DNA of 64,000 bases, taken from Gliomastix tumulicola (taxonomy: Eukaryota; Ascomycota; Sordariomycetes; Hypocreales; Bionectriaceae). Shown one piece after another: positions 1 to 11,086 of the stretch; the first letter of the stretch is position 1; every line of letters begins with the position of its first letter. The position numbers and the translations under genes are program-made. The notes below the pieces were generated by a model that was not told where the DNA came from, searched no databases, and worked only from the letters and a program-made list of their open reading frames with translations. Where the stretch lies: positions 4,274,409-4,338,408 of the forward strand of contig BCHX01000005.1 of NCBI GenBank assembly GCA_001599755.1, given 5' to 3'.

Positions 1-817
1 GGGGGTTGCAGATGGCTCCAGCAGTGAGTATCACTTCGCGACGGGCCTTGACCAGAGCTGGACCTGAGCCCGCATCAGGCCCTGCAGACTGGACAAACAC
101 GCCGTTGACGACGCCCTTGCCACTGTCCAAGTCCAGCCCAGCCACGACGGCACCAGTGCATATATGCAGGGAGTCCTGGCGACTCTGCGCTAGTTCCTGT
201 GGCAGATATGCGCGCAGTGACGAGTGTCTGTACCCGCTGCCGTCGATAGTGAGGTCCAGATTGAAGTACCCAGACGAGGGCGCCTCTGGTCGATTTCCCT
301 CCTTCTCACACGGCAGACCCAGTGCCGACGCCGACTTCTCCAGATGCGGATAGATGCCAGACTCCAGATGCTCCGTCTGCCGCAGCGAGACTTTCTCCTC
401 CACCTTCTGAAAGTAGGGCTCGACATGCTCCCAGTTCCAGGTGGGATGATTCTCACCCCACCGTTCGTAGTATGCTGGCGTGCCGCGGGTATAGATCATG
501 GCGTTGATCCGAGAGTTTCCGCCAATTGTCTCGGCCGTCAGGATCTTGACGTCTCTGTTCCCGGCTCCTTCATCTGGAACGCAGTCGCGGTTGACAGTGT
601 AGCTGCCGTTGGCGACCGATGCTGCCGGGATGCGTGACACAAGAGTGTCGTTGAATGGGCCGCGTTCAAGGAGAAGAACACTGACTGTCGAATCCTCGCT
701 CAGCCGTGAGGCCAGAGCCGAGCCAGCAGTGCCGCCGCCTACGACGATGTAATCATATGTGCTTCCACTGATCTCGTCCAGTCCCCTGACAGGATACGGC
801 GTGCCGAAAGGCCACAT
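1..817 (-). CDS. GMC-family FAD oxidoreductase, N-terminal part (truncated by window edge)
   Basis: The minus strand is open from an ATG at 815-817 to the first base of the window, giving 272 residues of N-terminal sequence. A dinucleotide-binding fingerprint (YDYIVVGGGTAGSALA) lies near residue 21, followed by an acidic strand end (LLLERGP). The GMC signature segment with GGNSRINAMIYTRG lies near residue 100, and the piece ends in the second GMC signature (LTAGAICNP). These are the FAD-binding hallmarks of glucose-methanol-choline oxidoreductases such as glucose oxidase, aryl-alcohol oxidase and choline dehydrogenase. No signal peptide precedes the fold, so an intracellular enzyme is likelier than a secreted one. 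No intron is needed in the visible part. The catalytic C-terminal half with the active-site His lies outside the window, so the substrate cannot be inferred. Confidence 0.9.
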   Translation of the reverse strand, partial: MWPFGTPYPVRGLDEISGSTYDYIVVGGGTAGSALASRLSEDSTVSVLLLERGPFNDTLVSRIPAASVANGSYTVNRDCVPDEGAGNRDVKILTAETIGGNSRINAMIYTRGTPAYYERWGENHPTWNWEHVEPYFQKVEEKVSLRQTEHLESGIYPHLEKSASALGLPCEKEGNRPEAPSSGYFNLDLTIDGSGYRHSSLRAYLPQELAQSRQDSLHICTGAVVAGLDLDSGKGVVNGVFVQSAGPDAGSGPALVKARREVILTAGAICNP

Positions 818-1848
818 CGTGCTGCTTGGCGGGCGAGCAGGAAGGTGTTTGCGTTGGGAGACAGGACCAGCGCGAGGTCTAGGGTAGCAAGACACGTTGA
901 ATGTGTTTCTACGTGCAGGAGATGCTGGCCAGCCGGCTTGATGGCACTGCTCAATCGCTGGGGTAGCATGAGACGACGAGGAAAATGCGGGTTGAATGCT
1001 GCCGTGCTCAAGACCGAACGTCTGCCATATCCGATGTTGAGGTTCAGCCGTCGTCCGTGCTTCAGAACTAAACAGGGGGCATGATTAGGGGCATGATTAG
1101 AGATCGTGGGGATGGCACTACAGGGGGGAGGGGGGGCGTGTGGGAAGAAACCCCTGCAGGGTGTGATGACCAATCCTTCTGTCAACTGTGCATGTGCGAC
1201 GAGACGGAGACGGCGGTGATGCCATCACGTCCTCGGCAGATAACAAATGCTTTGCAAGGCGGCAGAGTGTTGGCTGATTTCTCGAATACGCATTGAATAC
1301 GCATCTCGAGTGGTGTGCCAGTGCCATCCTACGGCCAATATTCAAGGAAAAAGGGTTGCCTCGCCTAGGCGGGGTTCCCAGCAGACAAGGGTATCAGACC
1401 TGCCAAATCCAAGCTTGCGTCTGGAGGCCCCAACAGGTCAACGTTACGATAATGCATATCGTGTTTCGGGTGAACTGGTGGGATGGCACTGGCGAGGTCT
1501 GCCAAATCGAGGAATCTTGCCCTGGAATGCAACCCCTACCACCCTTTCTTCCCTCTCTCACCCAGCGCCACGGCACTTCCATCCAATATTCACCTGATTT
1601 TTTTTATCGTAATAGAGGTGGTCAGCCGTCCGCATTGAGTAAATAGACATAGCCGTAAGGTTATTTATCCTGAACTGTCAAGTGGCGTCGTGAAATCCTA
1701 CGCCGTCGGCAGGCTAAAATCCCATACATGCACGCTTGGAGACGATGGAATGTGTGGCTTGATAACAGATTTGATAGAGCTCTAGCCAATCAATGACCCC
1801 CCAAAGCGCACGCTAGATGTACATACAGAACCCCTATTCCTTGGCTTC
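818..1848. other. Intergenic, upstream of the GMC gene
   Basis: About 1 kb lies between the start of the GMC gene and the stop of the MFS gene. Short ORFs on both strands are low-complexity or lack family features, and I see no gene. The part next to 818 should hold the GMC promoter. Confidence 0.6.
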
Positions 1849-3582
1849 CTACTGGGCGGCAGCCACCTTCTCCTCGCTCGCTACGAGACCCTCCTCCGTC
1901 CTCGAAGAAGGGGACCGCTCCTTTTCCTTTTCGAGACCAAACTCGGACGTGTGGTTGCCACGCAGCGTGATGCTCTTCTCGATAAAGGTGGCAAGGAAGC
2001 CGAGACACGAGATGCCCACGAACACCAGCCACACGACGCTCAACGCCTTCTCGTAGACCGTCACCACCTGGCTCCTGCTCGGCTCGGGCAGACTGCCGAC
2101 GCTCATGGATCCGTCCTCGCTGCCGGCCGCGAATGTGTACGCTGCGCCGTCGCCGAGCAGCTTGTGCACGTCGACGTCGTCGATGAGATGTAGGTTGCTG
2201 TTGATCTGGCCGTTGAAGACGATGGAGGAGATGGTGACGCCCCATACGAGGCCGATGGCGCGCACAAACGAGTATGTACCCGTAGCCGTGGCCACGTCTG
2301 CCTCGGGCAGCGCGGCGAGCGTGGACGGCAGCGTGGCCGTGAAGATGAGGCCGGCACCGCCAGAGGCAACGACCTGGAACCCGATCCACGCGCCGTTGCT
2401 CGAGTCCTTGTCGAGCGTGGAGAAGAGACCCGTGGCGATGGCGCTGAGGGCGAAGCCGGCCCAGTGCAGGGGCTTGTACTGGCTCGTCTTGGAGAGGATG
2501 AATCCTGCCGTGCCGCCAAAGGGGATGATGGCTAGCGCGAACGGCAGGTAGTTCACGCCGGACTGCAGCGCGGAGACGCCCTTGACGGCCTGGAAATACA
2601 CGGGCAGGAAGTAGCTGATGCCCTGCAGGAGGATGGCCGCCAGGAAGATGAGCGAGAATCCCACGGCAGAGGTCCGGTTCTTGAAGAGGCGCGGCGGCAT
2701 GCTCGGCTCGACGCAGAACCGGGACGCCTGGTGGACGTGGAAGGCCGCCCAGCCGACGACACCCAGGACCAGAGGCAGGATGATGCGCCAGGACGACCAG
2801 GGATAGCCCCTTGTGCCGCCCATGATGAGGCCGAAGTAGAGAGACACCATGGCGGGGATGAAGATGGCGTTGCCCGAGAAGTCGATGCGGGCGAGGGCGC
2901 TCTTCCACGTCGGGCTGCGCGTGTACTGCACGTTGAGCACGAAGAAGATGGCAATGGCGCTGACTCCCGACACGGGCAGGTTGAGCCAGAAGATCCAGCG
3001 CCAGTCGCTCTCGGCGAGGGCGCCTCCTATGATCGGACCGAGCGTAGTCCCGATGGCTGCAGCCGACATGGTGATGCTCAGCCACGGGCCTCGGTACAGC
3101 GGAGGGATCAGATCGCATATGATGATCTCAGGAAGCACAGCAACGCCTCCGGTGCCGAATCCCTGGACGACGCGGCCGGCAATCAGCGTCGTCACGTCCT
3201 TGGCGCCGCCCGCGATGCCACTCCCCAGCGCAAAGAGCGCAATGGCGACGAAGAGCGGGTTGCGCCGGCCGAAGATGTTGGCGATCTGGCCGTAGAAGGG
3301 CTGGGGGATCGTCGAGGCAAACAGGTAGGACTGGGCAACCCAAACATATTGGTTCGAGCCGCCGATGTCGCGGGCGATGGTGGGCAGCGAGGTCGTGATG
3401 ATGGTGGCGTCGACGGCCGAGATGAGGGACAGGATCATGATGATGATGAAGATGACCCAGATGCGCCATGTCGCCTTGAACGGCGCCGGCTCCGTGTCCG
3501 GCTCCGGCTTGGGCTCGGGCTGCTGCTCGACGGACATGTTTTCCGTGGACGGCGGACTGTTGGAAGGGTCGAGGGAACTCAT
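1849..3582 (-). CDS. MFS multidrug/metabolite exporter, DHA2 (14-TMS) type
   Basis: One uninterrupted exon encodes 577 residues. A polar N-terminal tail rich in Pro and Glu (to about residue 45) is followed by about 14 hydrophobic segments. The loop between helices 2 and 3 has the MFS motif A variant (GQIANIFGRRNP), and helix 5 has the antiporter motif C pattern (GTTLGPIIGGAL), typical of drug:H+ antiporters. An Asp in the first helix (SAVDATIITTSLPTIA) is usual for DHA2 members, which export drugs, toxins or secondary metabolites across the plasma membrane. The ATG at 3580-3582 was chosen because upstream in-frame sequence is not membrane-like and family members start close to this point. 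The neighbouring GMC oxidoreductase and P450 fit a small accessory-metabolism group, but no backbone synthase is present. Confidence 0.92.
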   Translation of the reverse strand: MSSLDPSNSPPSTENMSVEQQPEPKPEPDTEPAPFKATWRIWVIFIIIMILSLISAVDATIITTSLPTIARDIGGSNQYVWVAQSYLFASTIPQPFYGQIANIFGRRNPLFVAIALFALGSGIAGGAKDVTTLIAGRVVQGFGTGGVAVLPEIIICDLIPPLYRGPWLSITMSAAAIGTTLGPIIGGALAESDWRWIFWLNLPVSGVSAIAIFFVLNVQYTRSPTWKSALARIDFSGNAIFIPAMVSLYFGLIMGGTRGYPWSSWRIILPLVLGVVGWAAFHVHQASRFCVEPSMPPRLFKNRTSAVGFSLIFLAAILLQGISYFLPVYFQAVKGVSALQSGVNYLPFALAIIPFGGTAGFILSKTSQYKPLHWAGFALSAIATGLFSTLDKDSSNGAWIGFQVVASGGAGLIFTATLPSTLAALPEADVATATGTYSFVRAIGLVWGVTISSIVFNGQINSNLHLIDDVDVHKLLGDGAAYTFAAGSEDGSMSVGSLPEPSRSQVVTVYEKALSVVWLVFVGISCLGFLATFIEKSITLRGNHTSEFGLEKEKERSPSSRTEEGLVASEEKVAAAQ

Positions 3583-4093
3583 AGTGGGAGATGTGATTGT
3601 GGAAGATGGTGCAAAGCTTGCAGAGCTTTCTGATAGGGAGAGAAGACAGCCAGGACGAGATGTGCTCCCGAAGGCAGCTGTCGTATCTGCCCGACGAGGG
3701 TCTTGCTGCTGTTCAAACACAAGAAGACACAACTACGAGGGAATGCGGTTTCCGTGACAGATGACGCCGGGAGGCAGGATTCTTGGGGGTGGGGGAGAAG
3801 CAGGGCCAGGGTCTAAATGCCGAAGCCATCTGCTGTCATGCGGCGACTGACTGGCTGGCTGGCTGGCTGGCTGTCACAGGGAGCTGTCACGTAATAGCTG
3901 ACCAGAGTGATGGAAATGGCATTACGGTACATAGTGTCTCTACCCATCACACCTGGACGGAGTAACCTGGACGCGTCTTGGGTTGCAGTGCAGGATCGAA
4001 GTGAATGCAGTAATATTGCAGGTTCCCATTCTGTACTTGACCACAAGCCCAGTGCCCATTTCGCCCCCAACCCCAACCCCTACTTCGTACTAA
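3583..4093. other. Intergenic, MFS promoter side
   Basis: The 511 bp between the MFS start and the DUF4267 gene's stop should contain the MFS promoter. It holds a CTGG microsatellite; nothing else is recognisable. Confidence 0.5.
3851..3872. repeat. CTGG tetranucleotide microsatellite
   Basis: Five to six tandem CTGG units sit in the region upstream of the MFS gene. Confidence 0.9.
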
Positions 4094-4495
4094 CTAGGAT
4101 GAGAATCCCTGCGTGCAGCTAAGCCACCCCAGAGTGGCAAAGACGAGAGAGCTGATAAGGCGGCCAACGCCGGTCGATCGGAGGCCCTCGCTCCAGAGCA
4201 GGTAGCAGTCAGCGGCTCCGAGATACGCGCCAATGACGATGAGGAACGTGTCGAGCACGTCGTAGCGGCGCTGGGCGTAGAAGATGAACATGAGGATGCC
4301 CAGACACGCGGTGCGGGCGTTGCCGACGTGCCAGACGGTCCAGGTCTCGGGCACGTCGGCGATGCGCTCCGGGAGGCCGTAATGGAGCATCACGCTGCGG
4401 GTGCTGCGGCTAATCAGAGGCCAGATCGTGCCCCAGAGCTGTGCGCCGGCAGTGAAGAGCGCGGGAAGGTGTCGGTAGTGGAAGTCGCGAGACAT
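4094..4495 (-). CDS. DUF4267-like small integral membrane protein
   Basis: This single exon encodes 133 residues. Several hydrophobic segments cover most of the chain, with a tract (GNARTACLGILMFIFYAQRRYDVL) that matches the pattern of fungal DUF4267 proteins: a conserved R after the first loop, then a helix and a short Arg-rich turn. Such four-helix proteins are common in fungi and have no known function. The ATG at 4493-4495 was chosen because the longer in-frame N-terminus encoded upstream comes from a simple-sequence GATA/GATT tract and is unlike the family. It is convergent with nothing; the divergent neighbour is the P450 1.2 kb away. Assignment rests on overall pattern and length, so moderate certainty. 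Confidence 0.7.
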   Translation of the reverse strand: MSRDFHYRHLPALFTAGAQLWGTIWPLISRSTRSVMLHYGLPERIADVPETWTVWHVGNARTACLGILMFIFYAQRRYDVLDTFLIVIGAYLGAADCYLLWSEGLRSTGVGRLISSLVFATLGWLSCTQGFSS

Positions 4496-5702
4496 GATTG
4501 ATAGATTGATAGATAGATAGACTGACTGGTTGAATGAAGACTGGCGTCGGATCCCTGGCCGGGCGTGAGAGGGTTTGCAAAGGGCAAAGGACAAAGGGCG
4601 GGCCAGAGGAGGAGAGAGAGGGGTCGGTTGAGGCTTGTTTTAAGACGCTGCCTGCTGCCAAGGACGCCCACGGACCGGGGTCGATTTAGGGAACTTCAGT
4701 CTGGAACGTGCCTCGACTATATCCGTGCCCTGACCATGCACGTAAGACGTCAATCGGATGGATGGCAGCTCGTCATCCCGTGCACGTACCTTCCAGATTT
4801 AGCGTGGGACACTAATACGACTTCTCAAGATGCCGACACGTGCATCGTGAGGCGGTTGTTGCCCCTGGCCGCGCCAGATTCCTACTAGGTCGCCACGGAG
4901 GGAGAGGAGGGGGGTGTGGTGATAACACCATCTCTACCCTATCACAGCCCAGATCCCAGGGTCCAACGTCTCTGACACCATCACATGCATCACTGACAGG
5001 CGTTTTTAACGTCCCAGGCTGATCCAGGGCATTGAGCCGCCCACGGCCCACGGGGAGAGTCGTCGTCTCTTTCCATCTTGGTTCTCACCTCATCCAAAGT
5101 TGGCTATTTCGCCGCAATAGACCGAGATAGCGCGGAGCGAGGTGCAGAATATCGTGCGGTAACGTAATTCGTTCGCCTCAGGACATCGAGAGCCGAATAT
5201 CGTTTCAGTGCGGAGGCGTCGTGGAGGGCGAATACTACGTCGGCTTATCCCTCGTCCCGTCGTCCATGGTGAACGAGACCGATTTCACCTCGACGACGAG
5301 CTAGATAGTACTCCATAGTTCGTCTTTAGCGAGGAATACGTCCTGACAGACATGCGCCAAGTTGGCAGTCGTTCGATCCTTCGACCCGCGCATCTTGCTT
5401 TAGGGCCGACTTTGAGCGGCTTTTGCCCTATTCTATGCACATTCGATGAATGTGAAACGATAAGTGAAGGCCTAGCAGGGAAGTTGACAAGCACGGCTCG
5501 CCTAGCTGTGTGGGAGGGGGGTTGGGGAAGACGAGATGACGGCAAGGCCGAGTGGACGACGACGGGCGTCGGTGGCTTGCATCGACGACCGATGATCAAG
5601 GCTAGTATAAGAAAGAGGTTTACGCTCTGATTTCCACTTTGCCTTGCCTCTTGGTGTGTGTGTGCATGCCTCACTAGTAGCTGTCGAATACCGTCCGTCA
5701 TC
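4496..5702. other. Intergenic between DUF4267 gene and P450 (divergent promoters)
   Basis: About 1.2 kb contains a degenerate GATA/GATT/GACT simple repeat at 4496-4536 and no convincing gene. The in-frame tracts on either strand look like antisense shadows or random ORFs. Promoters of both flanking genes should lie here. Confidence 0.5.
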
Positions 5703-7948
5703 ATGTTGCAAGATCTCTACCTCCATTCCAACTCCCACTACGCCCTGGTGGGAGGCGCGTTCGTCGCTGCCGTGCTGCTCTTTGTGAGGATCTCACTGTC
5801 CCTGCAGCAGAAGGACGATGCCTCCAAGCCCTTTAGCGTGTTGGACATCCTCCCGGGTCCCATCAGGTCCCGTGTCGATGCGTGGCGTTTCCTCTTCCAA
5901 GGCCCGGCCATGATCCAAGCAGCATACGACAAGGTACACACACACACACACACACAACTCCTCCCAATGCTCACTTGAGGCTTGTTATCGGTCACTGACA
6001 TTTTCGTGCGTAGTCAAACGGCGCCCCCTTCCGCATGGACATGCCCGAGAACTCCATGCTCATCGTCTCGGACTGGAAGCGCATCAAGGAGATCGATGCG
6101 GCCCCCGAGGCCGTCCTCTCGCTGCAGGGCGCGGCCAAGGAGATCCTCCAGCCGATGCACACCATGAGATCCTTCAACTGGATGGACAAGCGCGGTGGCG
6201 ATGGCGCGCCTCTGCTCAAGACCCTGCGTAACCGTCTGACGGAGCATCTGCCCAACATCCTCGGCAAGCTCCACGGCGGCATCAGCACGCTGTTCGACGA
6301 GCGTATCGAGGCCTTCCCCACCGTCGATGGTAAGTGATATTCATCACCTGCTTGGCTAGAGGTTTCTGACGGCCCGATGTGAAGGCATGAAGAAGGGACC
6401 CGTGTTCGACATGATGATCAATGCTGTGGCCAAGTCCAATGCCGAGGCCTTCTTTGGTCCCGAACTGTGTAAGTTCACGCCACGCGTAGAGCACCTTGAT
6501 ATAAGACGTGTCTGTCTGACCATCGTCCAGCGCGAGACCCGAACTTCATGAAAGTTGGCATGGAGATGATCGAGCAAACACTTCTCATTGCCGAGATCAT
6601 GCGCCTGGTCCCTGGCCCGTTCAAAGAGTTCGTTCCTCTCATCGTGACTCGACTCTTGCTGTCTGTCGTTACCAAGCTGACAATACTCCAGCCGCGTGGG
6701 CAAGTTCCTTTCCCACCAGCTTGGCGCCGCTATTATTTTCTGCGAGACCTTGGAGCCCATCGTCGCCCAGCGCTTCCGTGAGCGAGAGCTGCGCAGGCAG
6801 GGACACGACATTCCCGAGCAGGTAAAGATAATCCTCCATGTCGTCTCTTCTGCTAGACACCTACTAATCCCATCCCTACAGAAAGACTGTGTGCAGTGGA
6901 TTATGCAGTACTCACCGCAGAGCGAAGAGAAGGCTTGGAGTGTCTCCCGAGTCGTGCACGAGCTTATCGCTGTCTGGTTTGGCTCTGTCCACATCACCTC
7001 GACGGTAAGAAAGACAGGCTCATCCAGTTTTGTGCTGTGCTGGGGACCCGAACTGATCTGTTCTTAGACTGCCTGCGTGGCGCTGTTCGATCTCTGCGAG
7101 CGACCTGAATACATCGACATCCTCCGCCAGGAGATCGAGCACACCGGATGGGAGGCTTTCTATAAGTCCTCTGGCTCACTGTTCCCTCTGATGGACAGCT
7201 TCATGAAGGAGTCTGCCCGCCTCCATCCCATCGAGTCAGGTACGTTTCTGATCATAGTTTTGAAGAGCCGCGCTATTTCATGGCTGTTCACCATGAAGCC
7301 GTGGGCCCTCGAGACGTGTTTTGTACAGGCTTGTGCAAACACCCCAGGGCTGCCATCTGCTACAATGCCCTTGCATCTGGACCAATGACAGTACTGACGA
7401 CCCTGCAGTCAGCACCCGAAGGAAGGCTCTCAAGTCCTTCCATTTCTCCGACGGCCAGACGGTAGAGGCAGGCACCTGGGTCTGCTCCGCCCCCAAGGGC
7501 ATGAACACGGATCCGGCCAACTTCGCCAAGGCCAATGACTTCTACGGCTTCCGGTTCGTCAAGCCAGAGGTCCTCGAGCAGGCTGTGCAGACCCTGGACG
7601 CTCTGTCGTCGGCGTCCTCGGCCCAGGACAACCTGACCATCCCCGAGCCCGGCAAGGCAACCAACTACATTGAGCTCTCCGACTGGCAGCAATGGGGCAC
7701 TGGCCGCTGCTCCTGGTGAGTACCCCGAGTCCGTCCGTGATCATTGCATAGCGTTTACTAATTCCTGCGCTAGCACTGGCCGTTGGTATGCCTCGGCCAT
7801 CATCAAGACCATGCTTGGCACGTTCATCGAGAAGTACGACCTCAAGCTGGCAGACCCCAAGGCTCAGAGGTACTTCGCGTGGCGCACATTCGTGTATCCC
7901 TATGCCGGGACGGAGGTTCTGTTCGCGCCGAGGGCCGGCGTCGAGTAG
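5703..7948 (+). CDS. Cytochrome P450 monooxygenase (CYP68/ent-kaurene-oxidase-like class)
   Basis: Nine exons fit by phase: 5703-5933, 6014-6329, 6385-6468, 6531-6627, 6692-6821, 6882-7004, 7068-7239, 7409-7715 and 7774-7948, giving about 544 residues. An N-terminal hydrophobic anchor (about residues 13-32) suggests ER location. The I-helix oxygen-binding stretch reads FGSVHITST, the K-helix ExxR is present (KESARLHP), and the haem loop is WGTGRCSC-TGRWYA with the Cys codon split by the last intron. Phe is replaced by Trp at the start of this loop and Pro by Thr after the Cys. The substrate is unknown; relatives oxidise terpenoids or other secondary metabolites. The junction between exons 4 and 5 uses a weak donor (GTTCGT) and skips a plausible coding stretch, so that border is uncertain. 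Confidence 0.88.
5935..5957. repeat. CA dinucleotide microsatellite in P450 intron 1
   Basis: A pure (AC)n run directly follows the donor site of the first P450 intron. Confidence 0.9.
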
Positions 7949-8632
7949 TAGTTTCAATGAATGGACATCGGGACAAGGAGGGGAGACGACACAGCGTAGC
8001 AACAAAAGTGTAGCGGATTTCTTTATTTCCTTCTTTCTTTTTTTTCGAAGGTAGCGTGAGTAAACTTGAAACGTTCTACAACAACGGCAATCCCCTTTGT
8101 GAGTGATTCGTTCCTTTGGAGACTACCCATTTGATTGGCCATTCTTTTGCTAGACGCTTTAATGTTGTCGTGTGGTCCCCCGTCGGCAAAACAAGTGTAG
8201 GGACACTCGTCTGGTCTGGAGCAGACTGCCCCTGCTTCGTGTTCTTTCCCTTGTTCTACAATACCTATGCTTCGGCGTTGCTAGGCACATGCCGTACGAG
8301 TAGCGGGCTGGGTATCTAGGACGGGGAACAGCTGGCTTCTTGTAGGAAGGGCATTTGAGAACTGATGATGGACGGACCATGGCTTTTATCTACTACAAAG
8401 ATTAATGCTAACTAATCTATTAGGGCTATCCGAATATTAAAAACACAACACGCCCCCCGAATACTAGGCCGAACTCGATCCTCCCCCGTCATTCAAACCT
8501 CTGTCATTTCATCAGATCCTCGATTTAAGTTCGCAGGCTGCGGCGTATCCTCATTGCCACTGCTGATAATTGCTTGCAATATCGACAAGAGACTGCTGAA
8601 AAACACTGCGGCAGCAGGGGCGATTCTTCAAA
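7949..8632. other. Intergenic, P450 3' region
   Basis: 684 bp without a supported gene. A T-rich stretch with TTTTTTTT near 8040, soon after the P450 stop, fits a 3' UTR/polyadenylation zone. Confidence 0.4.
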
Positions 8633-9130
8633 ATGTACGAAACCGCCGACGTGGCATATTTCCTTGCGGAATACTTCAGAATCATCAACTGCCTGTTCTG
8701 GGTGGCCAGGGTAGTAATCAGCGAAATCGAGAATCGCCTCCGGCACAGCTGGCTGGAGGTCTATTTCCTCGATGTCTGGGCCTGGGGATCCGCGGCCACG
8801 CATTGGATGGCCTGCGAGGTGAAGATCTCACAGCGGTACGACACGCACACAGCTTCTATCGTGTATACGCTGTTCACGACGGCAGCGACCCATCGCGCCG
8901 AGCTCGGCTGCGTTTTGGCCGTCCTACTGGCCATGGGACTCGTCAGCAACATTCCGTTCAGGCTCCTTCGCGTGCTGGGCAATGCTCTGTTGACCTGCCT
9001 CCTGGCGGTGATCCTCCTAGTCGTTGGGGTTATGGCGAGGCACCCTCCCGGCGAACATCATCTACTCCAGGACCTATTTGAGAGGGAAGTATATTGTGAG
9101 ATTTTGCAACCGTGGGGGGTCTGCATGTGA
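8633..9130 (+). CDS. Hypothetical membrane protein
   Basis: A 165-codon ORF with a proper ATG. It has a hydrophobic, aromatic-rich N-terminal half and a strongly hydrophobic double segment (about residues 91-134) interrupted by NIPFRLLR, consistent with two transmembrane helices. I recognise no family. The ORF on the opposite strand (8525-8803) is shorter and lacks such structure. It may be an orphan gene or a chance ORF. Confidence 0.4.
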   Translation: MYETADVAYFLAEYFRIINCLFWVARVVISEIENRLRHSWLEVYFLDVWAWGSAATHWMACEVKISQRYDTHTASIVYTLFTTAATHRAELGCVLAVLLAMGLVSNIPFRLLRVLGNALLTCLLAVILLVVGVMARHPPGEHHLLQDLFEREVYCEILQPWGVCM

Positions 9131-10408
9131 TATCCCGGGAGTAGGCTGTGAGTGCCTAGGGCATGCTGTTCGCGATTTGCACGCGGGCGAGATTAGGCTA
9201 GTCTCTCTCTGCTCTTTCAATGTAGACAATATCATAAATTAGACGTTCACTGCCAGCTTCTTTCATCCTAGGACTGTCCTGCGCCCGCTGATGACCACAT
9301 TGGTCAGCCAGAGGCAGAAATTTTCGAGTAACACGAGCCGCGAGATGACGCCATCGAGACCAACAAGTGAGGGGGTGTTTGCTAACGGTGTAATCACGTC
9401 AGGTTCACGCGGAATCCGACGCGTGGAATGGCGTAGTCGACGCGACGTGCTTTTGCGAGGCGAACGTGAAGATGTGGATTGTTACCGGTGAGGGGCTAGG
9501 CTGTGCACTTGTGTGAAACTGTAGGTGAGGCGGCAAGACATGCGCGATGGAGCGTGTCTGGCCTCTCGTGCTGGCTGATAGGGACATATGACGTGATGAC
9601 TTCTTGCAGACATGAACTTGTAGCGTGAAGTAGGGACCTTCATAGAATATCGATGACCCGTTGAGCGGCATTTCGTGTGCAGCTGAGAACAACAGGAGGC
9701 ACGTGCTAAGCTGGAGTCTGTACCCCATTCCCCACGAAAGAGTCGTCATGTAGACACCTTTGACGAGATACATCCCAAGAAGCGCCTATGTCCATCGCAT
9801 CTGTAGCAGATAGCCTGTATCCTTGGAGTTAGGAGATCATAGAGCGCGTAAGGAGGCTGTGCAATACAGTGGCCGAATCACCAAGAGCCAGGTGAGCATG
9901 TGGCCATCTGCCTTTCCATCTACAGACCTCATCGAGTTTTCATTGAAAAAGCAAGAGCACTAGAAGGCGTGAAAGCTTTAGGCTCTTTGTCTGCCAGACT
10001 AACCTAGCAGCCCGGAGACGTGACGGAACTACAGTGGGATGAAGTTGGGCCTCGACGGCCAAACCATGTTCTCCCCCTTCCCGACAGCATCGCCTTGATG
10101 GCACGATTCGTTCAGACGTGAACTTTTCTGTGCAGCGCGCGGTTCACGTGGGCAAATTTGCATGAGGACGGGGACACGCGATGCTCTATAGCGCGTCCAC
10201 ATATTCTCCAGGCTTAGCTACCTTACAGATACCTAGCCAACACAAGTAAGAACACGTTCCAGAGTACTGAACTGGTTCTGTGAAATTTTCTATATATGGG
10301 GCTGCTCCATCCATCATTTCCAGAATCCCCCCAACCATCAGCGTTTCCGAGCCAACATCTGGCCGTCTCTCTACACACTCTAGTATTTCATACAAGTACA
10401 AATCCACT
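9131..10408. other. Intergenic, nothing recognised
   Basis: About 1.3 kb with only short ORFs on both strands and no family signal. A TATATAT tract near 10290 precedes the broken ORF that follows. Confidence 0.5.
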
Positions 10409-11086
10409 ATGGATAACAGCGGGGCTATCATGATTGACTGTCCCACCGCCGATGAGGACAAGGTTGTCCAAATGATGCAATTACGCACGTTCCTCACTCT
10501 CTTTAGAAAACAGTCCGAGAAGGTGAAAAAATAGCAAGACGAACCCGAGTCCGAAATAGGGTGGTATGAGGCCAAGAAGTTGAAGCATTTGGTAGAATCA
10601 CTTCAGCAACTTGAAGCCTTAGTACAGCACACCGCCGGCAAGATTCTAGATGCAGTGAAGTCTGACAGCGTCAGCGTCGTTCGAGCGCTTCGCATTACAA
10701 ACAAATTCGGAGGCTTATTCGGCGACTCCACGGGGTTGATCTACGATACGTCCAAGTTTATTCTGGAGCGCCCTGGGTCCGAATCCAGATGTAGAGATGT
10801 CCTCAGTCTGCTTGCGAAAGAGCTCGTAAAAGTCACCATAGCTACTTTCGACCTTGCCCCAACCTATCCTCTTGATTGGGATCTTGAACTTAGACAGACT
10901 TATCTGGACGACACGTACTCGCCAGATGACTCGAACTACCTAGACGAGACGCTGGTCGGGGGAATAACACTCACTGCCATCGCCTGTAGATCAGTCGATC
11001 CTGATAACCAGTTCCTGGCTGGGATTCCAGACCCTTCGAGCTCGACTGGCGAAGCACGAGACAGTATGAGAATGATGGGCCCCTAA
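10409..11086 (+). pseudogene. Unrecognised ORF broken by an in-frame TAG
   Basis: The reading frame that opens at ATG 10409 runs 41 codons to TAG at 10532-10534, then stays open in the same frame for another 184 codons to a TAA at 11084-11086. Downstream residues look like real protein: helical and charged, with repeated Leu, then an acidic segment (TYLDDTYSPDDSNYLDETLV). I tested whether a short GT-AG intron could remove the stop; the only nearby candidate breaks the frame. After 11086 a shifted frame continues for about 25 codons (GPLIDRCAFSHRD...) before another stop, which suggests further decay. I do not recognise the family. The position just before kinase and ankyrin remnants suggests a decayed fungal signalling or incompatibility-type gene region. 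Confidence 0.5.

Noticed and set aside
1790..3118. 442-codon minus-strand ORF overlapping the MFS gene
   Set aside because: It is Arg/His-rich with no membrane helices and is the frame-shadow of the GC-rich MFS coding sequence.
2731..3633. 300-codon plus-strand ORF antisense to the MFS gene
   Set aside because: Highly charged Asp/Arg/Gly sequence typical of the antisense of a membrane protein; no domain.
1..7948. GMC oxidoreductase, MFS exporter and P450 as a full secondary-metabolite cluster
   Set aside because: No backbone enzyme (PKS, NRPS, terpene synthase or DMATS) or cluster regulator is visible in the window; it could still lie to the left.
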